DNA from: Hyposmocoma kahamanoa
Taxonomy: Eukaryota > Arthropoda > Insecta > Lepidoptera > Cosmopterigidae
Length of the DNA: 64,000 nucleotides
Assembly: GCF_003589595.1 (NCBI RefSeq)
Contig: NW_020653945.1
Location: 25,133,007-25,197,006 of the forward strand
Direction of reading: 5' to 3'
Shown here: positions 55,801-58,395 of the stretch, piece by piece
How the letters are laid out: every line of letters begins with the position of its first letter
Position numbering within the stretch: position 1 is the first letter of the stretch
The notes under the pieces: generated by a model
The model's database searches: none
Told to the model about the DNA's origin: nothing
Seen by the model: the letters and a program-made list of their open reading frames with translations, nothing else
Program-made: the position numbers and the translations under genes

Positions 55801-57971
55801 TTTTTTTTTCCCAAAAGTCATAGTTACACAACTATAGTAACCTAATAGAATGACGGTTGCTTCTAAATTAAAATTGATGGTTCAAATCTTTGAGACGACA
55901 TATGCATATGATTGTAATTTCTAACTTTGTTTTCACAACTTTTGGGAAACGTGTGAAATTCGGCCAGAAGTGGACTATTATGGCCATAGCTATGGCCTAA
56001 ACCCTTCGAAGAACATTAATTATTGATACAAAGATCGAACACTAAGAAAAATTCCTTCGATCGGGCTGAATTCGGACTAGCGCCTTACCATACCTGACCA
56101 TAGCGCATACCGTTCCTGACCGTCTCCCAACTGAGCTACGGAACGAACGGGCAGACCTTACGAATGTTTCTGTGTAATTGTTGTTTTTGCCGTAGCGCCA
56201 TCTGTGAGAAATCTATGAGTCATTCTTTACTAGCCAAGTACCTTTACAGGTACCAGCGCAGCGGCTGACTAGAGATGTCGCCATAATAATTTAAATATTA
56301 AGGTCATTGAATATTACCTGGTTTTACTACCACGATATTAAATTTTTTTGTTGTGAATTGTTTCCATTAGTTTGTTATAATTATGAATACAACGACCGAA
56401 CACTAAAAAGTGTACATTGCGTTGCGACGATGGCGATTAAAAGCAATTCTTTAGAATATAAAATGACAGATCTAGTGTCTGTTTTTGACATTTCAAAACA
56501 CCAAACGTCGTCACAAATTGTGTTGTGTATAATTTAATTCAGTTTTTAATGTAATCCGCCTATATTTAATTTAATAATTATATACTCCCCGAATTTTGTG
56601 AAAAAAAATAAATAAAAAAATAAAAATCCAAATTGAAAACAGAGATGACCGAAATATGAAGTTGGCGTGTTCATCGGAGCCAATAATATTATATTTCTGA
56701 TCGGAGGTATCAAAATGGCATCTATATAGCTACAAGTTTCGAGGAATTCATATACATTTAGACGCAACTCAATTACTGGCGCAGAGTTGAACCGTCGAGA
56801 TGCATCATGTTTTTCGCCTATAGCATATTCATCTTTATTTTCCCGTTATTAAGGTACAAATTTGTGTTATGCAAATATAGAATCACCGCACGTTGCCGTG
56901 CGTTACTTGCGAGAGACGCTTCGACTCTGCGCCAGTGTGTCTTAAAGTTTAATTTTGCAAACCCAGGTAATAGCATTCCTTTCTTCACTTAATGTAGTAC
57001 ATGGCATTTTTGTGGCAACTAAGTAAGATGGTCTTATCAGTTTTCAAAAGAATACATTTTCTACTAATCATCGTATAACTACCACTTCTTCTTATTGTAT
57101 CGATGGCATACACTGTAGTGTATGCCATCATGGTGAAAGGATTTGTCAATCGGCGTAAGGTACTGGCCGATTGATTTCCAGTTGCGCCAGACGTACAGGA
57201 AAGGAATGGTACGTCGTTCGGGGAGGCTTCTTTCGTGCACCCCTTTGTAGAATTATATTAACATGACCTATAATTTAAAACAGTGAAGTCAGGCCATTTA
57301 ATAATGATGATAAACTGAAACAACCTTAGTAACTTTTTATTCGATAGTTTTAAAAGTAAGAATGAATGAATGAACGAGGGCAGCGATATGGCAGCCGTAT
57401 TAATTGTCTATTAAATTTAGTTTAGACTAGGTATTATTTCAGACGTTGCACTGACTTAGGTTGGAAAAGAAAATAATTTTATAAAGTATTGTTATTTCTG
57501 AATACTATTACATTATACTAGTTGTAATGTTTTGAGAAAATGTATGTGTATCTATATGTAATATACCTTACTTATATTGTAAAAAAGCCGCTATCTACTA
57601 AATGCAAGCGAGTAGAGCAACATACATTAATGTAGCGCTGCGTAGCGTTTCGTAGCAGTTCTACGAAACCTATTGTAGCGCTACGTTGCAATGGTATAAA
57701 AAATGTTCAACAACGGTTTATTTTGTCTTTTCAGTTCAAATCGTATAAAATTTTGCGCTCCCTGATAACATTTCCTTCTATGGATTTTTACAAACTGCAA
57801 TCTTTTAAAACGTTGCAAAGTCAATTGGGTTCATTCATCCATATATATTGGCTAATAAGTATTATTCCTTTAGCATTGGGCTTTGTCTATGCTATTGTCA
57901 AACACGTCTTTATAAATAAAAAGGTAAGGTTTACTATTAGTAGATTTTTTAAATACTATTTATCTTATTGA
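16727..57971 (+). CDS. Divergent SLC6-family (neurotransmitter:sodium symporter-like) membrane protein, 13-exon model
   Basis: Proposed join: 16727-16828, 20056-20138, 25088-25215, 29548-29665, 31914-32078, 39506-39626, 46001-46132, 47059-47139, 47292-47427, 49789-49901, 51985-52125, 53198-53371, 57735-57971. This totals 1731 nt, about 576 residues plus stop; SLC6 proteins are usually 550-700. Every junction is GT/AG and phases agree throughout (0,2,1,2,2,0,0,0,1,0,0,0). Order of family landmarks: TM1-like helix, K-S-G-G, YSSEE..VSKMVPLFWG, QLPWTRC, extracellular loop 2 with two N-glycosylation sequons, TM4-TM8, CLVEVLYCEWPW, IGRLMDDITFHHGSPP, last helix. SLC6 proteins are 12-TM plasma-membrane symporters for amines or amino acids. 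Here core ion-binding motifs are lost, so transport function is uncertain. Family membership is strongly supported; exon 2 and the 3' end are the weak points. Substrate and subfamily are unknown. Confidence 0.85.
17180..17365. repeat. GC-rich insert of unknown type
   Basis: GCACCATAGCAGGCATGC to GAGCGGGGCAGCCCC is far richer in GC than its flanks. On the minus strand it encodes TTVRKRCVSLVRRVRASPNI, which resembles retroelement-derived sequence but no named domain. Confidence 0.35.
17402..17587 (-). CDS. Candidate first coding exon of an unidentified minus-strand gene
   Basis: ATG at 17587 opens 62 codons to a GTAACC donor: MNISTQSLELEESDSGSSLT, then EPLQELRDRQWNMSAGNLSR and SFELESWSYIQHKDHQLQLL-QK. 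The acidic, Ser-rich, Gln-rich composition differs from the translated AT-rich noise around it and looks like a soluble amino-terminal domain. No family is recognised. If real, its gene would run leftwards across the first exon of the SLC6-like gene. Confidence 0.3.
18145..18560. repeat. Repeat family P, longest continuous copy
   Basis: Starts AAAAACCCGACCTCAAAATT and runs through CGGATTCATCCCCTAGTTCG, GCCTTGAATTGGAG, TTCATGCGTGAACG to CGCGTAACATACATATAAAA. It serves as the reference for the interrupted copy at 5015-6035. Confidence 0.85.
18860..19460 (+). pseudogene. mariner transposase fragment
   Basis: Codons from 18873 read YHEIRASLGIGMSQIQSILH (helix-turn-helix), LTEAQKTDRVTWCNAM, and the first catalytic motif TGDETWIYNYDPKTKQ with its Asp intact. 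A deletion or frameshift near 19190 and loss of the region after the HDN motif inactivate it. Same family as the copy at 44696. Confidence 0.9.
19590..19800. repeat. Repeat V copy 1
   Basis: AATGGCCGCGAAAGAATATC, ACATTTTGACAGCTCTGCAC, TTATCAACGTAAAA and GGAAAAAGGTGAGGAG recur in order at 58205-58395. Class unknown. Confidence 0.75.
20056..20138 (+). CDS. SLC6-like gene exon 2 (tentative): end of TM1 and loop 1
   Basis: The acceptor CTTTTTTCAG leads in phase 0 to ENFFCSFTKSGGVAAL, which lines up with the family segment R-F-P-Y-L-C-Y-K-N-G-G-G-A-F-L: K-S-G-G matches K-N-G-G. An open frame runs on to CG|GTGAAG (phase 2), which fits exon 3. The last dozen residues, and the donor, overlap a repeat-like palindromic sequence (20102-20270), so a transposon may have changed the exon end. 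It was chosen because the phase and the missing motif both fit. No better exon was noticed between 16.9 and 25.0 kb. Confidence 0.4.
20102..20270. repeat. Palindrome-rich repeat abutting the tentative SLC6 exon 2
   Basis: ACAATCTGAACAGATTGT at its start is a near-perfect palindrome. GTTACAGGCGAATGTTCCCG and GGTGAAGGAG recur inverted and direct (CCTGTAATGTTCGC, GCATGTTCGCGGTGAAGGAG). Probably a small transposon that overlaps the end of the exon candidate. Confidence 0.55.
20336..20388 (+). repeat. SINE family S1 short fragment
   Basis: CGCAGAGGTCCCGCGGGCCG GGATAAATATTTGTATA corresponds to the B-box region of S1. Confidence 0.5.
20515..20735 (-). repeat. Repeat family R copy
   Basis: Holds CAGTGCCACTCAGAGC, GCGCCTGTAATTTCACCAG, CTTGGCGGCAGAAATAGG. 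Further copies are near 25605, 46320, 47450, 48945, 61345 and 62695. Confidence 0.8.
20850..21045 (+). repeat. Possible LINE 3' tail
   Basis: Ends TGTGTCATTGTTCCAATAAA followed by a T-rich run, the look of a polyadenylated 3' end. No coding part is attached. Confidence 0.35.
21137..21556. mobile_element. MITE with 22-bp terminal inverted repeats
   Basis: CTTAGAATAATAACGCATAG-AA (from 21148) and its exact inverse TTCTATGCGTTATTATTCTA-AG (ending 21541) bound a roughly 420-bp non-coding element; outer bases CGCTGG / CGCAGG continue the match imperfectly. It ends 14 bp before a 10-N gap. Confidence 0.75.
21570..21579. other. Assembly gap, 10 N
   Basis: Ten N between the MITE and a SINE. Confidence 1.
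21600..21830 (-). repeat. SINE family S3, fullest copy
   Basis: On the minus strand: GTTCATTCCGTGGCTTAGTT, GGTATAGCGTCTGGCACGG, a GGTTCGAATCCGACC B box, then body GAGTGTTCGATCTTTGTATT and a tail TTGAATATCAATTCAATAAA. A tRNA-like head with both boxes makes a Pol III promoter. Confidence 0.85.
22139..22612 (+). pseudogene. Non-LTR retrotransposon, C-terminal part of ORF2
   Basis: Reads MEYCSHHWDGSAHYLLAALD, SVERKATRLINNN, HRRKVTCLVFYRIHFGECAQ, RRSGALHSYVVDIPRIRTKR and FASSFL, the post-RT region of a lepidopteran LINE. A frameshift after FASSFLMRQ breaks the remainder. Confidence 0.85.
22765..23030 (+). repeat. SINE family S2 copy
   Basis: Head GCCTATTGCTTTGACTTACC ACCTCTCAAGCATAGGCCGT with A and B boxes; middle GGTTCACAACTCTCAAAAGA; end CCCAGCTGTGGGTCG..GGTTGATCATGATGACGATG. 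Confidence 0.85.
23030..24830. other. No recognised feature (intron 2)
   Basis: AT-rich intronic sequence of the SLC6-like gene. No domain or paired repeat ends recognised. Confidence 0.5.
24840..24965 (+). repeat. Penelope-like terminal-repeat fragment
   Basis: GATTACAGGTTCTTTACCGC, then CTGATATTTTGGAACGGTTT and GGTCATGGATTGACTGG match the block at 63455-63552 (ATATTTCGGAACGGTT, GGTCACGGGTTGACTGG). This style of sequence is common near Penelope-like element ends. Confidence 0.5.
25088..25215 (+). CDS. SLC6-like gene exon 3: TM2 and first intracellular loop
   Basis: Acceptor TTATTTTCAG, donor GGG|GTACGT. The frame beginning one base into the exon reads YIATVTIDMIM, then KNLPQYFVIMFLSCYSS, then EEHLYVSKMVPLFWG. 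It aligns without gaps to the family pattern FLIPY...GIPLFFLELALGQYSS.GP...W..MVPLFKG. The Gly-Gln before YSS became Ser-Cys. A longer open frame over the same bases (24977-25276) is a shadow in another frame. Phase 2 in, phase 1 out. Confidence 0.85.
25605..25780 (+). repeat. Repeat family R copy
   Basis: GTCCAGGGTAGTACTGCGAC, CAAGCAGTAATGTTAGCATT and GTTACGGGCGCAGTAG are shared with 48950-49095. Confidence 0.75.
26128..26651 (+). pseudogene. Non-LTR retrotransposon C-terminus and 3' tail
   Basis: Reads RQNLATYERRTGGGRALRNA then GTLKSVAHRTELATRNPRVI, a CR1-like LINE C-terminus. Codons for LYSVDEFLLNQF follow after decay. Ends with a (TTCTA)n microsatellite tail at 26636. Confidence 0.7.
26652..26992. 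mobile_element. MITE with about 27-bp inverted ends
   Basis: TCACATGACAAGCGCTCAAC-GCGCGTT at the left pairs with the inverse of AACGCCCGTTGAACGCTCTT-CATGTGAA at the right. Non-coding, about 340 bp. Confidence 0.65.
27071..27430 (+). pseudogene. Penelope-like element: GIY-YIG endonuclease fragment and 3' region
   Basis: The frame around 27150-27290 reads GVHNCDCERGLSSIGQPKRS then ICTRVKEHIADV, which matches the GIY-YIG domain of Penelope-like elements (GVY...C.CG..YIGQTKRSI..R..EH). GIY-YIG catalytic spacing is decayed. The following GATGGTTTCTCCGTACCACC block recurs at 38800. Confidence 0.8.
27430..28030. other. No recognised feature (intron 3)
   Basis: Strongly AT-rich, without recognisable domains. 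Confidence 0.5.
28035..28232 (-). pseudogene. mariner transposase C-terminal fragment
   Basis: Minus-strand codons read YPEFYRKGLNDLPIRWQKCI then DNEGKYFD and a stop, the usual mariner C-terminus. The catalytic domain is missing. Confidence 0.8.
28455..28921 (+). pseudogene. Non-LTR retrotransposon 3' end
   Basis: ENCIRFYNKIPENILRLSFP then KFKTYIKSILIEKSYYKIED is a very common lepidopteran LINE C-terminus. The 3' UTR ends GAATAAATGATTATTTGACT-TTGACTC, a polyadenylation signal plus short tail. Confidence 0.85.
29211..29496. mobile_element. MITE family A copy 1, hAT-type
   Basis: TIRs CATTGACTTACAATTATATG-GACGTCGGGTC and the inverse of GACCCGTCGTCCATTTATTT-GTAAGTCAATG. Perfect 8-bp target duplication GTGCTATT on both sides. 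Ends 51 bp upstream of SLC6 exon 4. Short open frames within it are not genes. Confidence 0.95.
29548..29665 (+). CDS. SLC6-like gene exon 4: TM3 up to LPWT
   Basis: Acceptor CACCTGTTTCAG, donor CTCG|GTAATT. In phase 1 it reads FNLQIILSSLFSLNFGMDAA, ELQWYLVLDGFISQLPWT, ending exactly with the family hallmark LPWT. The first split codon restores the Gly of PLF.G. The conserved IYYNVI of TM3, whose Tyr contacts substrate, is replaced by a stretch with Asp and Glu (GMDAAELQW). The exon was found by requiring phase 1 in and phase 2 out between exons 3 and 5, so the LPWT match is an independent confirmation. Confidence 0.88.
29880..30370 (+). pseudogene. RTE-type LINE C-terminal fragment
   Basis: Reads MTYGSETWSLTIGPIKKFKV, TPRAMERAMLGISLRDQIRN, INKLKWQYAGHIDRRTDGCW and GRKVLEWRPRTERRS, the end of RTE reverse transcriptase, closing with the RTE-style ATGATGATAATGATG tail. 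Confidence 0.9.
30370..31600. other. No recognised feature (intron 4)
   Basis: Mixed composition with a moderately GC-rich patch at 30680-31000 (GTCTGCGACGTGTGACGCAA). No domain identified. Confidence 0.5.
31606..31893 (+). repeat. SINE family S2 copy next to SLC6 exon 5
   Basis: Head CTCACCGCCTCTCAAACAGA, B box GGATTCGAATTCAAG, body GGTTCGCAACCCTCGAAAAT, end CCCAGCAGTGGGACGTATAA-ATGGGTTGATAGTTATGATG. The acceptor of exon 5 begins right after this tail. Confidence 0.9.
31914..32078 (+). CDS. SLC6-like gene exon 5: extracellular loop 2
   Basis: Acceptor TTAATTTGCAG, donor TTTGG|GTAAGT; phase 2 in and out. The split codon gives R, so the join reads LPWTRCHGNKTIKC, matching the family LPWT.C(N)8C. 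The two cysteines correspond to the loop-2 disulfide. Two N-glycosylation sequons are present (NKT, NRT), as expected for this loop. The exon ends NSFMEYFG, matching the conserved EYF/EFW before TM4. A tRNA-type SINE ends about 20 bp upstream of the exon. Confidence 0.88.
32184..32589. mobile_element. MITE family D, about 406 bp
   Basis: ATCGCATACGTTGCACTGAC-CCCAAAGTAA at the left pairs with the inverse of TTACTTTGGGGTGTGGGCAA-CGTATGTGAT at the right. It starts 106 bp after SLC6 exon 5. A rearranged relative lies inverted at 36905-37130. Confidence 0.85.
32703..33005 (+). mobile_element. 5'-truncated GC-rich non-LTR element with poly(A) and target duplication
   Basis: GC-rich 3' region (GCGGCCGGGCGGCGTCGTGG, TTTCCCCCCCGTC) closing in A-rich AAAAAAAAGAAAAAAAGAAA. 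It is flanked by 13-bp repeats GGGAGTTCCCTAT (32690) and GGGAGTTCTCTAT (33006). The translated frame RAAGRRRGECSLTPRRRLNR resembles R1-clade 3' sequence, a guess. Confidence 0.7.
33020..33600. other. No recognised feature
   Basis: AT-rich intron 5 sequence without recognised elements. Confidence 0.5.
33620..33830. repeat. Two S3 SINE pieces fused head to head
   Basis: 33620-33694 reads as minus-strand S3 (GGCCGGATTCGAACCGACGT), then 33695-33830 as plus-strand S3 (CGCCGGTTCGAATCCGGCGA, ACTAGTGGAATAATT). The two B boxes face each other, forming an inverted repeat. Confidence 0.75.
34121..34642 (-). mobile_element. piggyBac-like MITE family B, copy with assembly gap
   Basis: Begins CCGCTCACGCGAT and ends CTGTGAGCGG, with ATAA on both flanks. 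Internal sequence is the reverse complement of the complete copy at 50414-51021, and the 100-N gap falls inside it. Confidence 0.85.
34449..34548. other. Assembly gap, 100 N
   Basis: Round-number gap within a family B MITE; the missing piece is probably repeat sequence like 50515-50710. Confidence 1.
34812..34900 (+). repeat. SINE family S3 fragment
   Basis: GTTCCGCGGCTTAATTGGTA TAGCGTCTGACACGG is the S3 tRNA-like head, joined to a short piece of body. Confidence 0.7.
35425..35925 (+). repeat. LINE 3' untranslated region with (TCTA)n tail
   Basis: Contains GGCATGGCTTACTGGGCTGC, CAGTATTTATGCCGAGTCAG, then GCTGAATAAACGTGTTATC and (TATC)n. Polyadenylation-like signal plus microsatellite tail is the pattern of lepidopteran LINE ends. 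Confidence 0.6.
35917..36030. mobile_element. MITE family F, left-truncated copy
   Basis: From AAATAAGTAATATTCGACAA to GCAGTAATTGTTTCGGACG, near-identical to 54042-54160. Confidence 0.8.
36347..36795. mobile_element. MITE family C, about 450 bp
   Basis: CAGAAATAGAGACGAAAT (36369) pairs with the inverse ATTTCGTCTCTATTTCTG (36757). The match extends outward imperfectly to CTGGAACATCGAATATATAA and its counterpart. Non-coding. Confidence 0.85.
36905..37130 (-). repeat. MITE family D relative
   Basis: AGGCGCTCACAACGAGGAAA, GGAACCTAAGCACG and GTTGCCCGCCGTGTGC are the reverse complement of parts of 32300-32390. Confidence 0.75.
37223..37433 (+). repeat. SINE family S2, internally deleted
   Basis: AGCCTAATGGTTTGACCTAC TGCCTCTCAAGCAGAGGG head, deletion after GTGGGTTC, and end CAGCAGTGGGACGTATAAAT-GGGTTGATGATGATGA. 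Confidence 0.85.
37471..37690 (+). repeat. Repeat family P, internally deleted
   Basis: Starts ACCGACTTCAAAAAAAGGAA, includes TCCATTCGACTGCATG and GATAACTCCGGTATTTGTGA, then jumps to GATTTCAATAAAACTTGGTA and GAGGTCGGTTTTTTTAGTAC. Both termini are retained. Confidence 0.8.
37735..37935 (+). repeat. SINE family S3, divergent copy
   Basis: CAGTCGCTGGTTCGAGCC B box, then GATCTAAAGAATTTTTC and TTCGTTCTTTGTATCAATA. The head is altered. Confidence 0.6.
37950..38475. mobile_element. TIR element related to family P
   Basis: AAACCCGACTTCAAAATTTT at the left pairs with TTTTTTTGAAGTCGGTTAAA at the right. Internal duplicate: ACCCTTTCAAACAAAAGAAG.../ACCCTTTCAAACAATAAAGA. Non-coding. Confidence 0.7.
38670..39222. 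repeat. Penelope-like fragments, inverted end sequences
   Basis: GAAATGAAACTATTTTTCCG-GATTTAAATCGCGTATATTT (38706) recurs inverted at 39174-39212. Between them are GATGGTTTCTCCGTACCACC and GGGCCCGAAACGTCGGTTTG. The last phrase is characteristic of Penelope-like element ends. Confidence 0.6.
39506..39626 (+). CDS. SLC6-like gene exon 6: TM4
   Basis: Acceptor CATATTGTTACAG, donor TGGAAG|GTAAGG; phase 2 in, phase 0 out. Reads NLRHHNIISTKDLLTLLIRF then SLFLLCVLSGFTFFKKWFWK. It corresponds to the family stretch S.GI.DLG.I.W.L.LCL...W...Y....KG, i.e. the end of loop 2, TM4 and the start of intracellular loop 2. The other frames contain stops. Confidence 0.85.
39822..40105. mobile_element. MITE family A copy 2
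   Basis: Same element as at 29211 with an 8-bp target duplication TATATAAT at both ends. It lies about 195 bp after SLC6 exon 6. Confidence 0.95.
40415..40514 (-). repeat. SINE family S1 truncated copy
   Basis: CGAACCTGGGACCTCTGCGT and GGTAACCGTTCGGCCACGGA give the tRNA-like head on the minus strand; the body is mostly lost. Confidence 0.8.
40520..41395. other. No recognised feature (intron 6)
   Basis: No family resemblance or paired termini were found. Confidence 0.5.
41395..42650 (-). pseudogene. Non-LTR retrotransposon ORF2 C-terminal half
   Basis: Open minus-strand frame 41878-42477 reads LIDQNLSFKNHIINLSGKIR, YFALCQSLITHCISVWGTVN and FLGPHLYNKANKI, typical post-RT LINE domains. Upstream codons give WLRNNMLTLNADKTQYICFF, the motif after YADD. 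An (ATT)n-rich 3' end lies near 41395. The first half is missing. Confidence 0.88.
43128..43208. repeat. Imperfect CA microsatellite
   Basis: Runs of ACACACACAAATAATCACAG and CACACGCACACACAAACGCA. Confidence 0.85.
43258..43472 (+). repeat. SINE family S1, complete copy
   Basis: Head ACTGCCTCCGTGGCCGAACG GTTACCACG with A box, B box CAGGTTCGATTCCCGGG, body GTGGTTGTCTATGTGTGTGT and an (TTA)n tail. Reference for the family. Confidence 0.9.
43472..44118. other. No recognised feature
   Basis: A 124-codon open frame from 43905 overlaps the MITE at 44120 and has no family resemblance. Confidence 0.5.
44120..44547. mobile_element. MITE family E, 428 bp
   Basis: GGTGGGTATTCATTACGTTC and the inverse of GAACGTAATGGATACCCACC are 20-bp TIRs with one mismatch. 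Internal GCGCGAAGC repeats. Non-coding. Confidence 0.85.
44696..45957 (-). mobile_element. mariner element, nearly full length but inactive
   Basis: TIR core ACTATAAGTTTCCGGAA (44703-44719) is matched exactly by TTCCGGAAACTTATAGT (45934-45950), and the match runs outward imperfectly. The minus-strand frame 44681-45424 holds LTEAQKTDRVTWCNA-type, TGNETWIYSYDPKTKQ, RIILHHDNASSHTARQ and YSPDLAPCDFYLFP. The first catalytic Asp (TGDETW) is Asn, and the DNA-binding part upstream (to 45790) is broken by frameshifts and stops. Confidence 0.92.
46001..46132 (+). CDS. SLC6-like gene exon 7: TM5 and the loop to TM6
   Basis: Acceptor TAAATTTTACAG, donor ATTATA|GTGAGT; phase 0 on both sides, 44 codons. 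Reads VMSVAYWTINCIYLFCLLYV then LLKYFEDGVPNIKRTITYIP and HEII. It aligns with GKVVY.TA..PY..L..LL.RG..LPGA..GI..YL.PDF. The DGV..I...ITYIP part preserves the loop pattern. The right inverted repeat of a mariner copy ends about 43 bp upstream of the exon. Confidence 0.85.
46320..46580 (-). repeat. Repeat family R copy
   Basis: AACAAGTCGTACACCTGATG, CAATGCCACTCAGAGC, TCTTGGCGGCATAAACAG as in 20515-20735. It begins about 190 bp after SLC6 exon 7. Confidence 0.8.
46655..46785. repeat. Repeat U copy 1
   Basis: GTGAAAGGATTTGGCAATGG, CGCCAATTATACAGGAAGGG and TCCTTTCGTGCACCC recur in order at 57133-57242. Class unknown. Confidence 0.75.
46788..46855. repeat. MITE family B end fragment
   Basis: ATCATCACCGGCACCTCTAG GTGTGATATGC, then GCATGAATCGCGTGAGCG: terminal part of the family seen at 50414. 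Confidence 0.75.
47059..47139 (+). CDS. SLC6-like gene exon 8: TM6
   Basis: Acceptor ATCTCCTGTTACAG, donor CATCCA|GTAAGT; phase 0, 27 codons beginning DAAFPSIGLSITAPPILHVL. It corresponds to the family V-DAA-TQIFFSLGPGFGSLIA. DAA is kept. The unwound SLGPGFG centre, which lines the Na1, chloride and substrate sites, is replaced by GLSITAPPIL. The open reading frame is clean but the catalytic core is not conserved. Confidence 0.83.
47292..47427 (+). CDS. SLC6-like gene exon 9: TM7 and extracellular loop 4
   Basis: Acceptor TTCTGTTTCCAG, donor CATTATA|GTAAGT; phase 0 in, phase 1 out. Reads VDAGWDSGVLVSYCFIYVVF, then RATVDFCVKLNVEADIGFAY and NLPHY. TM7 aligns with D.LIVSFINC.TSF..GFVIFSVLG, and ADIGFAYNLP with the loop-4 pattern GPGLAFI.YPEA. 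The intron to exon 8 is only 152 bp, unlike the multi-kilobase introns elsewhere. Confidence 0.82.
47450..47640 (+). repeat. Repeat family R copy, 23 bp after SLC6 exon 9
   Basis: CTCGTTCAGGGAAGTACTGG, CCTATTTCTGCCGCCCAGCA and GACAGGCGCAGTGGCAGTGC. Confidence 0.8.
48945..49210 (+). repeat. Repeat family R, fullest copy
   Basis: TCGTCCAGGGTACTGGTACC, GCCGCCAAGCAGTAATGTCA, GGTTACGGGCGCAGTGGCAG, AGGCGCACGACTTGATGGTC. Reference copy for this unclassified 265-bp family. Confidence 0.8.
49789..49901 (+). CDS. SLC6-like gene exon 10: TM8
   Basis: Acceptor TTCATTATTTCAG, donor TTATTG|GTAAGT; phase 1 in, phase 0 out. The split codon gives N, followed by MYSSFFFYPLFFSFLPMGDF and ITMTFLCARAFLELMLL. 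It fits TM8 (FW.ILFFLML.TLGLDSQF..VE). The Na2-binding Thr-Ser/Asp-Ser region becomes MGDFIT, so the sodium site is probably altered. A longer open frame around it (49683-50030) includes intron sequence. Confidence 0.83.
50414..51021 (+). mobile_element. piggyBac-like MITE family B, complete, 608 bp
   Basis: Perfect 13-bp TIRs CCGCTCACGCGAT/ATCGCGTGAGCGG, flanked by TTAA on both sides, the piggyBac target site. No transposase inside, so non-autonomous. Confidence 0.9.
51985..52125 (+). CDS. SLC6-like gene exon 11: loop and TM9
   Basis: Acceptor AATTCATTGCAG, donor TTTTAT|GTAAGT; phase 0, 47 codons: AATFQCLVEVLYCEWPWRFK, then KFRVRKWIISIIISVIILGL, then YFVTPFY. This is one of the clearest family matches: VE.L...CEWPW matches VE.L.TALCDEWP.L, followed by a basic stretch and a hydrophobic TM9. 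The acidic residue before W-P is kept. Confidence 0.9.
53198..53371 (+). CDS. SLC6-like gene exon 12: TM10 and TM11 start
   Basis: A 13-nt pyrimidine tract and CAG precede phase 0 ARMYLYGVSQVLSCLLEILI, then ITLFYPIGRLMDDITFHHGS and PPAKLRFYTLLIFPVYYT; donor ACC|GTAAGT. GRLMDDITFHHGSPP matches the near-invariant SLC6 signature (N-R-F-x-D-D-I-x-x-M-x-G-x-x-P), and the K...Y.....FPV part matches W...W.F..P. This exon alone makes an SLC6 assignment very likely. Confidence 0.92.
53549..53828. mobile_element. MITE family A copy 3
   Basis: Same element as at 29211; 8-bp target duplication ATAGAGAC perfect on both sides. A few bases are missing internally. Confidence 0.95.
54025..54160. mobile_element. 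MITE family F, complete 136-bp copy
   Basis: CGTCCGAAACAATTACTGTC AAATAAG pairs with the inverse of CTTATTTGGCAGTAATTGTT-TCGGACG; one mismatch in about 27. Confidence 0.85.
54170..55835. other. No recognised feature (intron 12)
   Basis: Very AT-rich; no domain or terminal repeat pair was recognised. Confidence 0.5.
55838..56010 (+). repeat. SINE family S2, old copy
   Basis: AACCTAATAGAATGACGG head, GATGGTTCAAATCTTTGAGA B box and GGAAACGTGTGAAATTCGGC body, much decayed. Confidence 0.55.
56018..56165 (-). repeat. SINE family S3 copy
   Basis: GATCGAACACTAAGAAAAAT TCCTTCGATCGG, and CCAACTGAGCTACGGAACGA, the reverse complement of the tRNA-like head. Confidence 0.75.
57102..57129. repeat. Perfect short palindrome
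   Basis: GATGGCATACACT and its inverse AGTGTATGCCATC with a 2-nt loop. It sits directly before repeat U copy 2 (57133-57242). Confidence 0.9.
57133..57242. repeat. Repeat U copy 2
   Basis: GTGAAAGGATTTGTCAATCG, GTTGCGCCAGACGTACAGGA, CTTCTTTCGTGCACCCC; see 46655. Confidence 0.75.
57735..57971 (+). CDS. SLC6-like gene exon 13: TM11-TM12 region and C-terminus
   Basis: Acceptor TTGTCTTTTCAG, phase 0, open to TGA at 57969-57971. The helix YWLISIIPLALGFVYAIV matches TM12 (GW.....SM..IP..A). It ends HVFINKKVRFTISRFFKYYL-SY, a short basic tail. AATAAA at 57982 follows the stop by 11 nt, with GT-rich sequence downstream, which favours a terminal exon. An alternative is splicing at AAAAAG|GTAAGG (57923), but no credible further exon was found. 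Confidence 0.75.
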   Translation, partial: FKSYKILRSLITFPSMDFYKLQSFKTLQSQLGSFIHIYWLISIIPLALGFVYAIVKHVFINKKVRFTISRFFKYYLSY

Positions 57972-57981
57972 CTAAAAGTAT

Positions 57982-57987
57982 AATAAA
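57982..57987 (+). terminator. Polyadenylation signal AATAAA
   Basis: AATAAA lies 11 nt after the stop of the SLC6-like gene, followed by GTGTAAGGCGTGT and TGTTGTC, a plausible GU-rich downstream element. It would give a very short 3' UTR. Confidence 0.45.
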
Positions 57988-58204
57988 GTGTAAGGCGTGT
58001 ACTTACTGTCGTTTTTGTCACCGATATTGTTACTGTTGTCTTTTTCATGTGCAAGGTTTTCATGTGTAAAAATTGTCTAAAAACAAACGACTATCAGCCA
58101 CATTTTAACTGTCAAATTCAAGTGATAAACCAGCATTTTAAAACATATATATTTTTTAACATTAGCTAACATGTCGTGCACCGTGGAGTCATATTTTTGT
58201 CGCA

Positions 58205-58395
58205 TCGCGAGCGCCGCGACCAATGGCTGCAAAAGAATATCACAGTAGCAAACATGGCCGCAAGGTCACAGCTGATTTTAAAACATTTTAACAGTACTGC
58301 ACAGAAATTATATCAACGTAAAAATTGAGCGCGACAAACGGGATAAAAATAAATAATTAAAACCAATAACTAGATACGAAAAAGGTGAGAAGAAC
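58205..58395. repeat. Repeat V copy 2
   Basis: CGCGACCAATGGCTGCAAAA, CAGTACTGCACAGAAATTAT and ACGAAAAAGGTGAGAAG; see 19590. Confidence 0.75.
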
